From contig BPGK01000001.1 in assembly GCA_026002995.1 (NCBI GenBank), positions 558,001 through 622,000 of the forward strand: 64,000 nucleotides of DNA, read 5' to 3'. The stretch is from Gaiellaceae bacterium. Lineage in GTDB: Bacteria; Actinomycetota; Thermoleophilia; Gaiellales; Gaiellaceae. The translations under genes and the position numbers were made by a program. Each line of letters opens with the position of its first letter. The stretch's first letter is position 1. Shown in pieces: positions 38,687 to 48,848 of the stretch. Under the pieces are notes generated by a model. It searched no databases. It was not told the origin of the DNA and saw only the letters and a program-made list of their open reading frames with translations.

Positions 38687-39373
38687 TCAGACATCGGCGA
38701 GTCCGAGGGCTCGCCTGCCGAGCAGCCTCCACTTCGCGAGGAACTGGGCACGCGTCCATACGAGCCGGCTTCCGCTGAGCGGGTCGTTGACGCTGATCGA
38801 GTTGCCGCGCAGGCGTGTCAGGACCACGACGTGCTCGCCGAAGTTGACGGTGATGCGCTTGCCAGCGGGGGTTCGCCAGGAGCGGTACGGCCCTCTGCTG
38901 AGCCCGATCCAGGTCATCACAGGGCGCCCGCGCGCGAGTTGGGCGAAGAGGCGCTCGCGCTGGCGAGTCAGGTCGGTGAGCCGTACGCCGTAGCGGGCGG
39001 CGAGGGCGCGGATGGGCCTCTGGTACACGCCGAACCCTCCCGCAGTGCCCCCGCCTTCCGGGCGGCCGACGAAGCCCTTCTCGGGATCTCCCCACGTCCA
39101 GGTGCCGTCTGCGGCGACGATCGGATCGAGTGGCCCGCTCCGCCGGACCTGCCGCTGCAGCGTCCGCTGGTCGACGCGCACGCCGACCGAGGCGAGCAGC
39201 ATCGAAAGCGAGGCGGTCTCGCAGTTGTTCCGGTAGGCCTGCCGCACGAGTGGCACCTCTCCGATGGCTGGTCGTTCCGCCGCGAATGCCTGCCGCTCGC
39301 CGCCGCCGACGAAGCCCGCGCCTTCGGCGACGGCGAGCGCGGCGCCGAGCGTCGCCATGACTCGTCGACTCAC
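38687..39373 (-). CDS. C39-like (papain-fold) peptidase, secreted
   Basis: YRNNCETASLSMLLASVG; GRPVMTWIGLS; FGEHVVVLTRLRGNSISVNDPLSG. Confidence 0.75.
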   Translation of the reverse strand: MSRRVMATLGAALAVAEGAGFVGGGERQAFAAERPAIGEVPLVRQAYRNNCETASLSMLLASVGVRVDQRTLQRQVRRSGPLDPIVAADGTWTWGDPEKGFVGRPEGGGTAGGFGVYQRPIRALAARYGVRLTDLTRQRERLFAQLARGRPVMTWIGLSRGPYRSWRTPAGKRITVNFGEHVVVLTRLRGNSISVNDPLSGSRLVWTRAQFLAKWRLLGRRALGLADV

Positions 39374-40107
39374 TGCTCCCGCACCTCGGGCCGTCGGGCG
39401 AAGGCGATTCCCGCCTCGCTCTCCGCGAGCGTCACGTCGATGTCGACGAAGTACCTCGCCTCGAGCAGGTCGCGCCAGCTCTCGGGGGAAGCGGGGTGCT
39501 CCCAGCGCCCGGCCGCTATGCGGCCGGCATTGCGAGCGAGCCGGACGATCCCGGCCGGACCCTTGCGCGCGACCCCCAGGATCATGCTTCCCACGATCCG
39601 CCGGTCGCGCGACGCGAGAGAGAGCGAGAACATCATGTCGCAGACGACGAGCCGCCCGCCTGGCCGGAGGATGCGCCTCGCCTCGGCGAGGGCGAGCGCC
39701 TTCCCTTCGTCTCGAAGGTGATGGAACGCGTAGCTCGAGACGACCACGCTTGCACATTCGTCCTCGAGCGGGACTTCCCTCATGTCCGCGACGACGGTGT
39801 GGACGTTCTCGAGCCCGTCCGCCATCGCCCGCTGCGAGAGGCGTTCGAGCATCGGTTCGGAGTAGTCGACCGCGTAGACGGCGGCGGCGCTGCGCGCGGC
39901 CGGAAGGCTAAGCAGTCCGGTGCCCGCCCCCAGGTCGGCGACGACCTCGTCCGCACGCGGCGAGGCCAGCTCGAGCACCTGCGCGGCGAGTCGAGTGAAC
40001 ACCGGAGACGCCGCGAGCTCGTCCCACGCGGCGACCCGGGCGTCCCAGGGTGTCGTCTCGGATAGCCGTCCCCGCGGAAGCCGGATGACGGCGTTGTGGC
40101 TCTGCAC
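39370..40107 (-). CDS. Class I SAM-dependent methyltransferase
   Basis: EVVADLGAGTGLLSLPAA; VVVSSYAFHHLRDEGKALALAEARRILRPGGRLVVCD. Confidence 0.88.
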   Translation of the reverse strand: MQSHNAVIRLPRGRLSETTPWDARVAAWDELAASPVFTRLAAQVLELASPRADEVVADLGAGTGLLSLPAARSAAAVYAVDYSEPMLERLSQRAMADGLENVHTVVADMREVPLEDECASVVVSSYAFHHLRDEGKALALAEARRILRPGGRLVVCDMMFSLSLASRDRRIVGSMILGVARKGPAGIVRLARNAGRIAAGRWEHPASPESWRDLLEARYFVDIDVTLAESEAGIAFARRPEVREQ

Positions 40108-40167
40108 TCTTTTTCCTCCTTACTTCGGATGCCAACGACGACGAGGCCCTGTCGGGCCGTCGTCGAC

Positions 40168-40479
40168 TCACAGCCGAAGCGGCTGGAAGAAGGAGCTATC
40201 GATACCGGGCTGACTGAGCCGCGGGGTCGCCTGCGGCGGTGCGCGCGAGAGGCTCGCTCTACGTTGCCGGATCCTCGGCCGTACAGCCCCTGCAAGATGA
40301 AGAGCCGCGATCAGCACTATCGCGAGGGCTACGCAGATCAGCTCGACGTGCCCGGCAATGCCCTCACTCGTCTCGTGCAGCGCGATGAATGCGACGAGAA
40401 CGACGAGGGCGAGAAGCAGGAGCGGCCCGAGAACCGGATGACGAAGGCCTCGCTCGAGCTGACAGCGCAGACGGATCAC
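40168..40479 (-). CDS. Small membrane protein
   Basis: Two TM segments. Confidence 0.5.
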   Translation of the reverse strand: MIRLRCQLERGLRHPVLGPLLLLALVVLVAFIALHETSEGIAGHVELICVALAIVLIAALHLAGAVRPRIRQRRASLSRAPPQATPRLSQPGIDSSFFQPLRL

Positions 40480-40518
40480 CTGACGAAGGCTAACGGACGC
40501 TGCTCGGCGCTCGAACCG

Positions 40519-41447
40519 CTATCCCGTCACCTGGCTCGGGACGATCGGGTACAGCCACGCCTCGACTCCGTCCACGTGCGTGCCCGGCGTGGACCAGGGG
40601 TATCTAGAGATCCGCGCGTTCGCCCCTGTGCCGGAGACGCTTCCCACCGCGTAGAGCTCGTTGAGGAGCAACCGGCCGCTACGGATCGAGTACGCGTACC
40701 GGTCCAAAGAGCGCACGGGCGGGCCAGCCGTTCGGTTCCCCTCGGCGTCGTACTGCGCGCCGTGGCAGGGGCAGCCAAACGACTGGGCGAGCACAGGTCG
40801 GAGCTCGACGCGTCGAGCTCCTTTCGCGCATTGTCGTCGATCGGTCCGTTTGGCTGTACGGGGCAGCCCAGGTGCACGCACCGTCCGTACAGGATGGTGA
40901 AGCTCGGCTCGCCGGCTTCCGTGAGGCCGTTGTAGCGGATGAATGCCGTGCGCCGGCTCACCTCCCCTTGCCCGGGCGCGGCGAGGTAGTTCGTGATCAC
41001 GAACTCGCCCTCTGGGAAGTTCTCGATCGGCCCGAGATCGACCTCCCCCTCCTCCACGTTCGTGAACGAGGGAAGCACCATGAACCCGAGCACCGGAAGC
41101 GTGACGACCGCGCCGATCGCTGCACCTACGCCGACCGTCGCGGCCTCGAGGAAGCGCGACCGCGTATACGCTGGCAACGGTTCTGCTGCAGCCGCGGGAG
41201 CTGCAGTCGCGTCCGGTTCGGCGACGACGCGCGTCTCGGGCTCGACCTCGGGGACCTCACCGCGTACGTCGCGTGTGACGTCGCGCGCCCAGAGCAGGCC
41301 GAAGACGGCCGCGAGAATCGCGCCGATCAGAGCGACGAGCCAGCTGATGACAAGTCCGAGGAGCAGGCACGCGACACCTGCGGCGAAGCCGATGGGCCAC
41401 AGGCTTGACCCGGGCGGGTGCGTTCGCTCCTGACTTGGATCGGTCAC
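40519..41447 (-). pseudogene. Rieske 2Fe-2S protein, frameshifted between its two cluster motifs
   Basis: Frame 1 encodes TM region and YGRCVHLGCPVQPNG; frame 2 encodes FGCPCHGAQYDAEGNRTAGPPVRSLDRYAY...PSQVTG. Confidence 0.8.
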
Positions 41448-41689
41448 GGCTGGCCGTCCGGATTCAACACTCGGTCGCGCCAGCCCCGTACGAAGATCTC
41501 GTGAATGTCTTCGCCGCCGGCGGTGAGGCCATCAGGCTGTGTCTGCCGAGATGTCTCGCCATGGAGAAACGGCCACGAGGTGATGGTCAAGTATTCCCGA
41601 CCTGCTCGGCGGTACTCGGCTTGCCGAATGAAGCCCGGCGTGGACACGCCTGCGTCGCTCGCCCAGGGTCGAGACCCACAACGTCCGTG

Positions 41690-42358
41690 ATGTCTGCCCG
41701 ACGCCTCGTCCGAGTGCTATCGACGTTCTTCGTGCTCGCCGGCCTCGCCCTCATCGGCTGGACGCTCGTCGTCTGGCAGTGGCAGGACCCGTTCACGTAT
41801 CTGCTGATGCAGCATGAGCAGCGGGCTCTGACGAAGCGCTACGAGCAACGGGAAGCGACCTATCGCTCGCAGCCAGGAGCTGCTGCCTCGGGCACTCCGA
41901 CGGTTTCCGAGGAGGCGCGGAGGTTCCGGCGTGCCTCCGGCTCGGGCGCACCGATCGCTCGCCTGCGCATACCGCGGTTGGACCTGAACGTCGTCGTCGT
42001 CAACGGAACCGACAGCGAGACGCTGAAGAAGGGCCCGGGCCGCCATCTCTCGACGTTCATGCCGGGTGAGGGCGAGCTCTCGTACATCGCCGGACATCGC
42101 ACGACGTACGGCGCGCCCTTCTCGAACATCGACCAGCTGGAGCCAGGAGACGAGGTAACCGTCGAGCTTCCGTACGCGACGTTCGTGTACGCGGTGACCG
42201 GGCGACGGATCGTTCCTGCCAGCTACGTCGCGGCGCTCGAATCTCGCGGCCGCGAGGAGCTCGCGCTCCAGGCTTGCTGGCCGCGCTTCTTCGCCACGCA
42301 GCGCATCATCGTCTACGCGCGGCCGGTGAGGATCACAAGGCGTGCTCGCGCTCCGTAG
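41690..42358 (+). CDS. Class E-type sortase
   Basis: IPRLDLNVVVVNGTDSETLKKGPGRHLSTFMPGEGELSYIAGHRTTYGAPFSNIDQL; C-terminal LQACWPRFFATQRIIVYA. Confidence 0.85.
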   Translation: MSARRLVRVLSTFFVLAGLALIGWTLVVWQWQDPFTYLLMQHEQRALTKRYEQREATYRSQPGAAASGTPTVSEEARRFRRASGSGAPIARLRIPRLDLNVVVVNGTDSETLKKGPGRHLSTFMPGEGELSYIAGHRTTYGAPFSNIDQLEPGDEVTVELPYATFVYAVTGRRIVPASYVAALESRGREELALQACWPRFFATQRIIVYARPVRITRRARAP

Positions 42359-42836
42359 CGCGTGCGGCTTGACCCCGGCTTACGAGCTGATCCGAAATGT
42401 CTGAAGACGGTCGCCGCCTGCAAGGAGAGCGCCCCACCTCCTCGTCGTCTCGCTTTCGGCCCACATCGCCTCTGTCGACCTGCGCACGCCGATCGTCTTC
42501 CTGCGCGAGTCGAGGCGGCTCCTACTCTACGAGAAGGAGAAGCGGTCGCTGGTTCAGGTTGCTCCGGGGGAGCCATCGGAGTGTTGCTGCCAGCAGGCCT
42601 GGCGCCTTGCCACCGGCAGGGGAGTGTTCCGACCATCCGTGCGGCGGCGGTACGTCTCCTCGACGGAGCTGAAGCCGGCCTGCCGAGCGATGTGCAGGAG
42701 CGCGCCTCGCGGGCGGAAGCGGAGTGCGCGGATTTAGCGATCTGTCACCCGAGTCTTGGTCTTACACCAAGTCGCCGTGGCGTAGCATCTCCTCAGTGCG
42801 AGACTGGCTCCGTCCGAATCCGCGAGGCGGGGCCGC

Positions 42837-44828
42837 ATGATCGAGCTCGGGTCGGCGGCTCTTCTCGTCTGCCTCGGGCTGGCCCTCTACGGGCTGGTAG
42901 CCGGCGGGATCGCCGCGGCTCAGGGGAAACGTCGCCTCTCTGTCTCGGCCCAGAACGCGGTCGTCTTCTCGTTCGTTCCGGCCGCGGTGGCCTTCGCCGT
43001 CCTGCTCGCCGCCTTCGTGCGGCGCGACTTCAGCTTCGTCTACGTTGCTCAGCACTCGAGCACGACGCTGCCGCAGCCGTACGCGATCTCGGCGCTTTGG
43101 GGCGGCCAGGAGGGCTCCCTCCTCCTGTGGCTCTTCCTGCTGACTGGCTACGCCGCCGGCGCGATCCTGCTCGCGCGGCGGGTCTCGGGCGGGCTGGCGC
43201 CGTGGCTCGCGCCCGTGTTCGCGCTCGTGATCGCCTTCTTCGCGCTTCTGCTGACTGCCGTGGCGACGCCCTTCGCGGCCCAGCCGGCACCGGTGGAAGG
43301 GGCGGGGCTCAACCCGAGCCTCCAGAACCCGTACATGATGACGCACCCGATCTTCCTGTACCTCGGGTTCGTGGGGCTCACCGTCCCGTGGGCGTTCGCC
43401 ATGGCCGCGTTACTCTCGCGAAGAACCGACGAGCTCTGGATCGTCGCGACGCGCCGCTGGACGCTCCTCGCCTGGACGTTCCTCGGCGTTGGCCAGCTGC
43501 TCGGCGCCAAGTGGGCCTATGAGGAGATCGGCTGGGGCGGGTACTACGCGTGGGATCCCGTCGAGAATGCCGCGCTCATGCCCTGGCTCGCGGCGACCGC
43601 TTTCCTCCACTCTGTCTTGATCCAGGAGAAGAAGGGGATGCTCCGAGTCTGGAACATCCTCCTCGTCATCCTCACCTTCTCGCTTTCCCTCTTCGGCACC
43701 TTCCTCACCCGCTCAGGCGTCCTCAACTCGATCCACTCCTTCGCCCAGGGCAAGGTCGGGCCCGCACTGCTCGGCTTCATCATGCTCGTGGTCGCACTCT
43801 CGCTCATTCTGTTCTTCTCGCGCTTGCCGCTCCTGCGCTCGCAGACGAAGCTCGAGTCTGTGGTCTCCCGCGAGGCGACCTTCCTCTACAACAACCTCCT
43901 GCTCGTGGCGCTCACGTTGACCATCCTCTGGGGCGTCATCTGGCCCCTCGTCTCCGAGGCTGTGCAGGGCGAATCCCGCGTCGTCGGCGCTGCTTACTAC
44001 AACTTCTTCCTGCGTGCCTTCGGGCTCCCGCTTCTGCTGTTGATGGGCATTGGGCCGCTGATCGCGTGGCGCAAGGCGTCGCTTCGCTCGCTCGGTCGGA
44101 CCTTCCTCGTTCCGTTCGCCGCCGCGCTGGCTGCCGGTACGGTGCTCGTTGCGCTGGGCGCGGGATCCTCGCCGCCGGGGTTGATCGCGTACACGTTCTC
44201 CGCGTTCGTCCTCGCCGCCATCGTCCTGGAGTTCGCGCGCGGGACGTCGGCGCGTCGCGCACTCAGGGGTACGAGCTGGCCGGCCGCGCTCTTCGAGCTC
44301 GTTGCCGCCAACCGGCGGCGGTACGGCGGCTACCTCGTGCACGTGGCGATCGTGATGCTGGCGATCGGTGTCGCAGGCTCGAGCAGCTACCAGACGGTCC
44401 GCGACGCGAAGCTTCAGCGCGGCGAGAGCTTCGTCGTCCGCGGCTACACGCTCACGTACCAGGACACTGTCCTACGCGAGGCGCCGAACGCGCTCGAGCA
44501 GCGTGCCGTAGTCGCGGTCCGTGACGGCGACCGCGACCTCGGGATCCTCGAACCGGGGAAGAACGCCTACTCGGTGGAGGCGTTCTTCTCGACCGAGGTC
44601 GACATCCGCTCGAACTGGCTCACGGGTGAGGATCTCTTCCTCGTCGCCGAACAGTTCAACAAGGACGGGTCGGTCTACCTGAGAGCGTTCGTGAAGCCGC
44701 TCGTCAACCTGATCTGGCTCGCCGGGATCCTCTTCGTCTTCGGCTCGCTCGTCGCCATGTGGCCGAACGCGCGCGAGCAACGCCGGCTGGTGGCTCGCTA
44801 CGCGCCGGCCACCGTGACCGAGTCCTGA
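42837..44828 (+). CDS. ccmF: Cytochrome c-type biogenesis heme lyase CcmF/NrfE family
   Basis: ALWGGQEGSLLLWLFLLTGYA; GWGGYYAWDPVENAALMPWL; multi-TM. Confidence 0.92.
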   Translation: MIELGSAALLVCLGLALYGLVAGGIAAAQGKRRLSVSAQNAVVFSFVPAAVAFAVLLAAFVRRDFSFVYVAQHSSTTLPQPYAISALWGGQEGSLLLWLFLLTGYAAGAILLARRVSGGLAPWLAPVFALVIAFFALLLTAVATPFAAQPAPVEGAGLNPSLQNPYMMTHPIFLYLGFVGLTVPWAFAMAALLSRRTDELWIVATRRWTLLAWTFLGVGQLLGAKWAYEEIGWGGYYAWDPVENAALMPWLAATAFLHSVLIQEKKGMLRVWNILLVILTFSLSLFGTFLTRSGVLNSIHSFAQGKVGPALLGFIMLVVALSLILFFSRLPLLRSQTKLESVVSREATFLYNNLLLVALTLTILWGVIWPLVSEAVQGESRVVGAAYYNFFLRAFGLPLLLLMGIGPLIAWRKASLRSLGRTFLVPFAAALAAGTVLVALGAGSSPPGLIAYTFSAFVLAAIVLEFARGTSARRALRGTSWPAALFELVAANRRRYGGYLVHVAIVMLAIGVAGSSSYQTVRDAKLQRGESFVVRGYTLTYQDTVLREAPNALEQRAVVAVRDGDRDLGILEPGKNAYSVEAFFSTEVDIRSNWLTGEDLFLVAEQFNKDGSVYLRAFVKPLVNLIWLAGILFVFGSLVAMWPNAREQRRLVARYAPATVTES

Positions 44829-44890
44829 TCCTCCGCGCCGGCATCGACGGCCGTCGTGCGCTCGTCGGCGAAGCGGCGTACCCTGCTCGT

Positions 44891-45535
44891 GTGCGTCTGA
44901 CCCGGCGCTCCCTCGCATTCCTGGCGTTCTGTGGTCTCGTCCTGGCCGGGGAGGTCGTGGGCCGATGGGCGGCCGAGCGCCTCCCGCTCGTCGGGCACGT
45001 ACCGAAGCGCCCCCACGACGGACTCGATGCCTGGCCGCTCATGGTGATCGCGGCCAAAGTCGCGATCGCCCTGCTCCTCGCTCGGCTTGCGTGGCGCCTC
45101 GTGAAGGCCCATGGGGTGGCAAGCGCAGGCGAGCGCGCGCTGCTCCTCGTCGGACGTCGCCCCTCGAGGCCGCTGCCCGTGCTCGGCCTGTCCCCACGGG
45201 TGTGGCTTGCGAGCTTCGCCGCGATGTCGCTTCTCTATCTCGTGCCGACGAGCACCGGTGAGGCCAAGATGGGCTGCTGGCTGCTCGTCACGCCCTGGCT
45301 CCACACACAGGCGCTGCCCGTCTTCGCGGTGCTGGCGGTCGTCGTCGCGTCGCTCTGGCGCACGGTGAGCCGGTGGCTGTCAGACCTCGAACGCTACGGC
45401 GAGCGGCTGCGGCTGTTGACCTGCTCCTTTGGCCGAGCCGTCTCCACCCGCCGCTGCTACCCGGCGATCGCTCGGCCGCCGCGCGCGCTCTTCGGGCTGG
45501 CGTTCGAAAGCCGCCCGCCTCCGCTTCCCCCCTAA
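44891..45535 (+). CDS. Hypothetical membrane protein
   Basis: Four or so TM segments; GTG start. Confidence 0.55.
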   Translation: MRLTRRSLAFLAFCGLVLAGEVVGRWAAERLPLVGHVPKRPHDGLDAWPLMVIAAKVAIALLLARLAWRLVKAHGVASAGERALLLVGRRPSRPLPVLGLSPRVWLASFAAMSLLYLVPTSTGEAKMGCWLLVTPWLHTQALPVFAVLAVVVASLWRTVSRWLSDLERYGERLRLLTCSFGRAVSTRRCYPAIARPPRALFGLAFESRPPPLPP

Positions 45536-45588
45536 CGGGGCGGTCGCCCGCCCCGAGGCTCGCGTGCCCTTCGACCTCGAGGAGGGAG

Positions 45589-45855
45589 ATGGAGTCCGAA
45601 CTTACCGCTACGCTCGAGCGCGCCGCGCACAGCACGTGGCGAGCGCTTGCCCTGACTGCGATCGGCCCGCTGACCGTTCTCGCCGGGGTGGCGTGGGCGC
45701 TCGTCCAGCCCTACCGGGTGACGCTTCTCGATCCGCGCGCCCACGGCGTCTGGGATCACGTCGTCCAGCCGCCGCTCCTGGTCGTGACGGTCGGGGTGCT
45801 CTTCCACGTCGTCGTCGTCCGACCGCTCGTACGCGCGCTCGAAGGAGGCTCCTGA
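45589..45855 (+). CDS. Small membrane protein (2 TM)
   Basis: GGAGGGAG ribosome-binding site; coupled with next gene. Confidence 0.65.
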   Translation: MESELTATLERAAHSTWRALALTAIGPLTVLAGVAWALVQPYRVTLLDPRAHGVWDHVVQPPLLVVTVGVLFHVVVVRPLVRALEGGS

Positions 45856-46457
45856 TGCCTCCCGCCGAGAACGTGCACTGGCTCTTCGCAACCGGGCTTC
45901 TCGGCTTCGGCCTCTGCCTCCTCGCGCGGGCGCTGGTCGGGGAAGAGCTGTGGAACCGGAGCACGTGGCGCCGCTACCTGCTGCCGGCCGTGCTCTTCTG
46001 CATCGGAGCCGCGATGTGGCCGGTGACCGTGTTCTTCGTCGTGTCTCCGATTCACACGCTCGCGCACACGACGTGGGCGCAGCTGACGATGCTCGCCGGG
46101 ATCGCCCAGCTCGGCCTTAGCGCTGGGCGCCTGACGAGCCGGTGGTGGAACCTCCTCGTGCCGGTCGCGGTCGCCGCCTCCGGCGCGATGTTCGTGGTCC
46201 ACGAGAGCAACCCCTGGTTCTTCATGCGCTCGTCCTTCCTCCATCACCTCATCGGCTGGACGCTCGTCGTCGGCTCGCTCATCCCGCTCGTCCTCGTCTT
46301 CCGGCCGCGCTCGACGGCCCTCTCCGCCGGGCTCGCGGCGCTGGCGATCGCGGTCGCCGTAATGCTCTACGCGGATCGCGACCGCGCTCCAATCTTCGGC
46401 CGCCTGTCGCCGCTCGCCGGGACGGCTCGGGAACCTGCGCCAGAGGTACGGCCGTGA
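45855..46457 (+). CDS. Multi-TM membrane protein
   Basis: Six predicted TM segments; overlaps CopCD gene. Confidence 0.65.
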   Translation: MPPAENVHWLFATGLLGFGLCLLARALVGEELWNRSTWRRYLLPAVLFCIGAAMWPVTVFFVVSPIHTLAHTTWAQLTMLAGIAQLGLSAGRLTSRWWNLLVPVAVAASGAMFVVHESNPWFFMRSSFLHHLIGWTLVVGSLIPLVLVFRPRSTALSAGLAALAIAVAVMLYADRDRAPIFGRLSPLAGTAREPAPEVRP

Positions 46458-47722
46458 CTCGAGCGCTGCCCTTCGTGGTCGTCGCGGCGCTCGTAGCCCC
46501 GGGCACAGCCGGCGCGCACGCGGTTCTCAGCTCCAGCTCGCCCGGCTACCGCGAGCGCGTCGAGCGACCCCCGCCGGTGATCATCCTCCGCTTCAGCCAG
46601 GTGGTCGAGCCGATCCCGAACGGCATCGTCGTGCGCGAGGCGCGGGGTCGGACGGTCTCGGATCCGGCGCGACTCGGGCCCGACGGACGATCGCTCGTCG
46701 CCACAGTGCGGCCGCTCGCCCGCGGCGCCTACACCGTGCGCTGGCAGACGCTCTCCATCTCCGACGGTCACGTCGTGTCCGGTCTCTTCACCTTCGGCGT
46801 CGGGACGAGAGCGCCGGCGCCGACCGAGGCTGTCGGAGCTGGTGGCCCGACCGCGGTCGAGAAGATCGTCCGTTGGCTCTCGTACCTCGGACTGGCCGTG
46901 CTCGCCGGCGGGCTCGCGCTTCGGCTCCTGGCCCTGCCCCCGGTGCTGCCCGAGCGGCTCGAGCAGGCGTTCTTCGCCCTCCTGGGCGCCGCGACGCTCG
47001 TCGTCGTCGACGCGGGCATCGTCGCTCTGCTACTCCGCGCGGACGCGGCGCTGCAGCTGCCGCTCGAGCGCTTCCTCTACGCCGACCTCTCGCCCTTCGC
47101 CTCCGGCACGCGGTTCGGCGTCGCCTGGGTCTGGATGACGCTCGGCTCCGTGCTCGCCGGCTGCCTGGTAGCCCTCGCCTGGCTCCGGCGTTCCCGCCGA
47201 CCGCTCTGGCCGGCACTGGCGATCGCCCTCGCGGTGGCCTCCGGCTTCTCGCTCTCGGGCCACTCGGCGAGCGAGCCGAACTCCTCGCCGCTCAGCGTCG
47301 CGGCCGACTGGCTGCACATCGGCGCCGCGTCGCTCTGGCTCGGCGGGCTCGTCGTCCTGGCGGTCATCGGATGGCGGCTCGACCAGCGAGCCCGCCGAGC
47401 CGCCTTCCTCCGTTTCTCCCGCCTCGCGTCGGTGCTCGTCGGGGTCGTCGTCCTCGCCGGCGTCTACCTCGGCCTTCTGAGGCTGTCCGCGCCCGACGAC
47501 CTCTGGTCGACCGACTACGGGCGCGTGCTCGCCCTCAAGCTTCTGCTGGTCGGCCTCGCGCTCGCGTGGGGCGCGGCGCACTACCTCTTCGTGCGACCAC
47601 GTCTCGCGAGCGGTGCGGAGCTTCCAGGCGGCCGAGTCGGGCGCAGCCTGGTCGGCGAGAGCGTCGTCGGTGTCACCGTCCTGCTCGTCGCGGCGTTCCT
47701 CGCCAACACCCAGCCGCCGTAG
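46454..47722 (+). CDS. CopC-CopD fusion copper-resistance protein
   Basis: AHAVLSSSSPGYRERVERPPPVIILRFSQVVEP...TLSISDGHVVSGLFTFGV then CopD-type TM region. Confidence 0.9.
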   Translation: MTRALPFVVVAALVAPGTAGAHAVLSSSSPGYRERVERPPPVIILRFSQVVEPIPNGIVVREARGRTVSDPARLGPDGRSLVATVRPLARGAYTVRWQTLSISDGHVVSGLFTFGVGTRAPAPTEAVGAGGPTAVEKIVRWLSYLGLAVLAGGLALRLLALPPVLPERLEQAFFALLGAATLVVVDAGIVALLLRADAALQLPLERFLYADLSPFASGTRFGVAWVWMTLGSVLAGCLVALAWLRRSRRPLWPALAIALAVASGFSLSGHSASEPNSSPLSVAADWLHIGAASLWLGGLVVLAVIGWRLDQRARRAAFLRFSRLASVLVGVVVLAGVYLGLLRLSAPDDLWSTDYGRVLALKLLLVGLALAWGAAHYLFVRPRLASGAELPGGRVGRSLVGESVVGVTVLLVAAFLANTQPP

Positions 47723-47735
47723 GAGCGGCCGGCGT

Positions 47736-48236
47736 CTAGCGTCTCGCCTTGGGCACTGCCATCTGCGGCCCCGCATAGGAGACGGCGGGGCAGCGCTCGA
47801 GCTGGCGCAGCCGAGCGGCGAGCGAGACGGCAAGGAGCGCGAGGCCGGCCGCGGCGAGGTAGGGCTGCACGGGCGCGAAGAACGAGAGCGCGCCCCCGAC
47901 ACCGATTAGGGCGACGACGAGCTTGTTGCAGACGGGGCAGCCGACCGCGAACAACGACATGAGGCCTCCGCCGAGGGTGGCGCCTGCCGATGAGTCGATC
48001 GGCACCCGCCGGACGTAGGTCGCCAGCACGAGACCGGCGAGGACGGCCGTCAGGGCCCAGACCGGGTAGTTCCACCATAGGACGGGCGTCATGCGTGTAT
48101 AGAAGGGATTCGGGAAGACATCCGTGGGGAGTCCCGTGAGCAGCGCCGTGGCGAGCGCGCCGGCACCCGCGACCAGCCATTGCCGTCGGCTGAAAGTCGA
48201 AAGCTGGCGAAGGCTCTCGCGCAGGGAACCGAACAC
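47736..48236 (-). CDS. Membrane protein with CPVCNK motif
   Basis: Multi-TM; LFAVGCPVCNKLVVALIGVGGALSFFAPVQP. Confidence 0.65.
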   Translation of the reverse strand: MFGSLRESLRQLSTFSRRQWLVAGAGALATALLTGLPTDVFPNPFYTRMTPVLWWNYPVWALTAVLAGLVLATYVRRVPIDSSAGATLGGGLMSLFAVGCPVCNKLVVALIGVGGALSFFAPVQPYLAAAGLALLAVSLAARLRQLERCPAVSYAGPQMAVPKARR

Positions 48237-48352
48237 GAGCGTGGATTATCGGTCGGCGCGAGGCCACCGGTTGCGAAGATGCTGTGAAGGCGTTTGCCGC
48301 ATCGGTGACGGTGGCACTTGAACCATCCGTGCCCACACCGAGGAGGTCCCTG

Positions 48353-48724
48353 ATGACTCACCATCTGACCGCAGAGCATGTCTCCGCCGACATGCGCGAG
48401 TGCATCAAGCTGTGCTCGGACTGCCACGACGTCTGTCTCGAGACAGTCGCGCACTGTCTCGATCGCGGCGGCGAGCACGCTCGACCCGACCATGTGCGAG
48501 CGCTTCTCGACTGCGCCCAAGCCTGTGACACGGCTCGGGACTTCATGCTTCGCGGCTCCGATCTCCATGCGGTCGTATGCCGCGCGTGCGCAGACGCCTG
48601 CGAGCGGTGCGCGGACTCGTGCGAGGCGATCGGACCCGACGACGACGTCATGCGCAACTGCGCCGAGATCTGCCGGCGTTGCGCCGAGAGCTGCCGGTCT
48701 ATGGCCTCGGCGCGTGCAGCCTGA
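48353..48724 (+). CDS. Cys-rich four-helix-bundle copper-binding protein (Csp/DUF326-like)
   Basis: CIKLCSDCHDVC...CAQACDTARDFM...CRACADACERCADSC...CAEICRRCAESC. Confidence 0.88.
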   Translation: MTHHLTAEHVSADMRECIKLCSDCHDVCLETVAHCLDRGGEHARPDHVRALLDCAQACDTARDFMLRGSDLHAVVCRACADACERCADSCEAIGPDDDVMRNCAEICRRCAESCRSMASARAA

Positions 48725-48848
48725 GACATTAGAGAAGGGGGATCGTCGAAACCCAGAGCGCTGAGATCGTGGAGCTTGGACCGTGGCTCTGCGAGTGGTA
48801 CGGACGATGTCCGCTGAACGCGCCATGCGCTTTTGGCCCACCGGGCTG

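Noticed and set aside
42362-42836. ORFs 42362-43522 (+) and similar between the sortase and ccmF
   Set aside because: No recognisable domains, overlaps ccmF out of frame, composition typical of spurious GC-rich frames; possible degraded gene but not supportable
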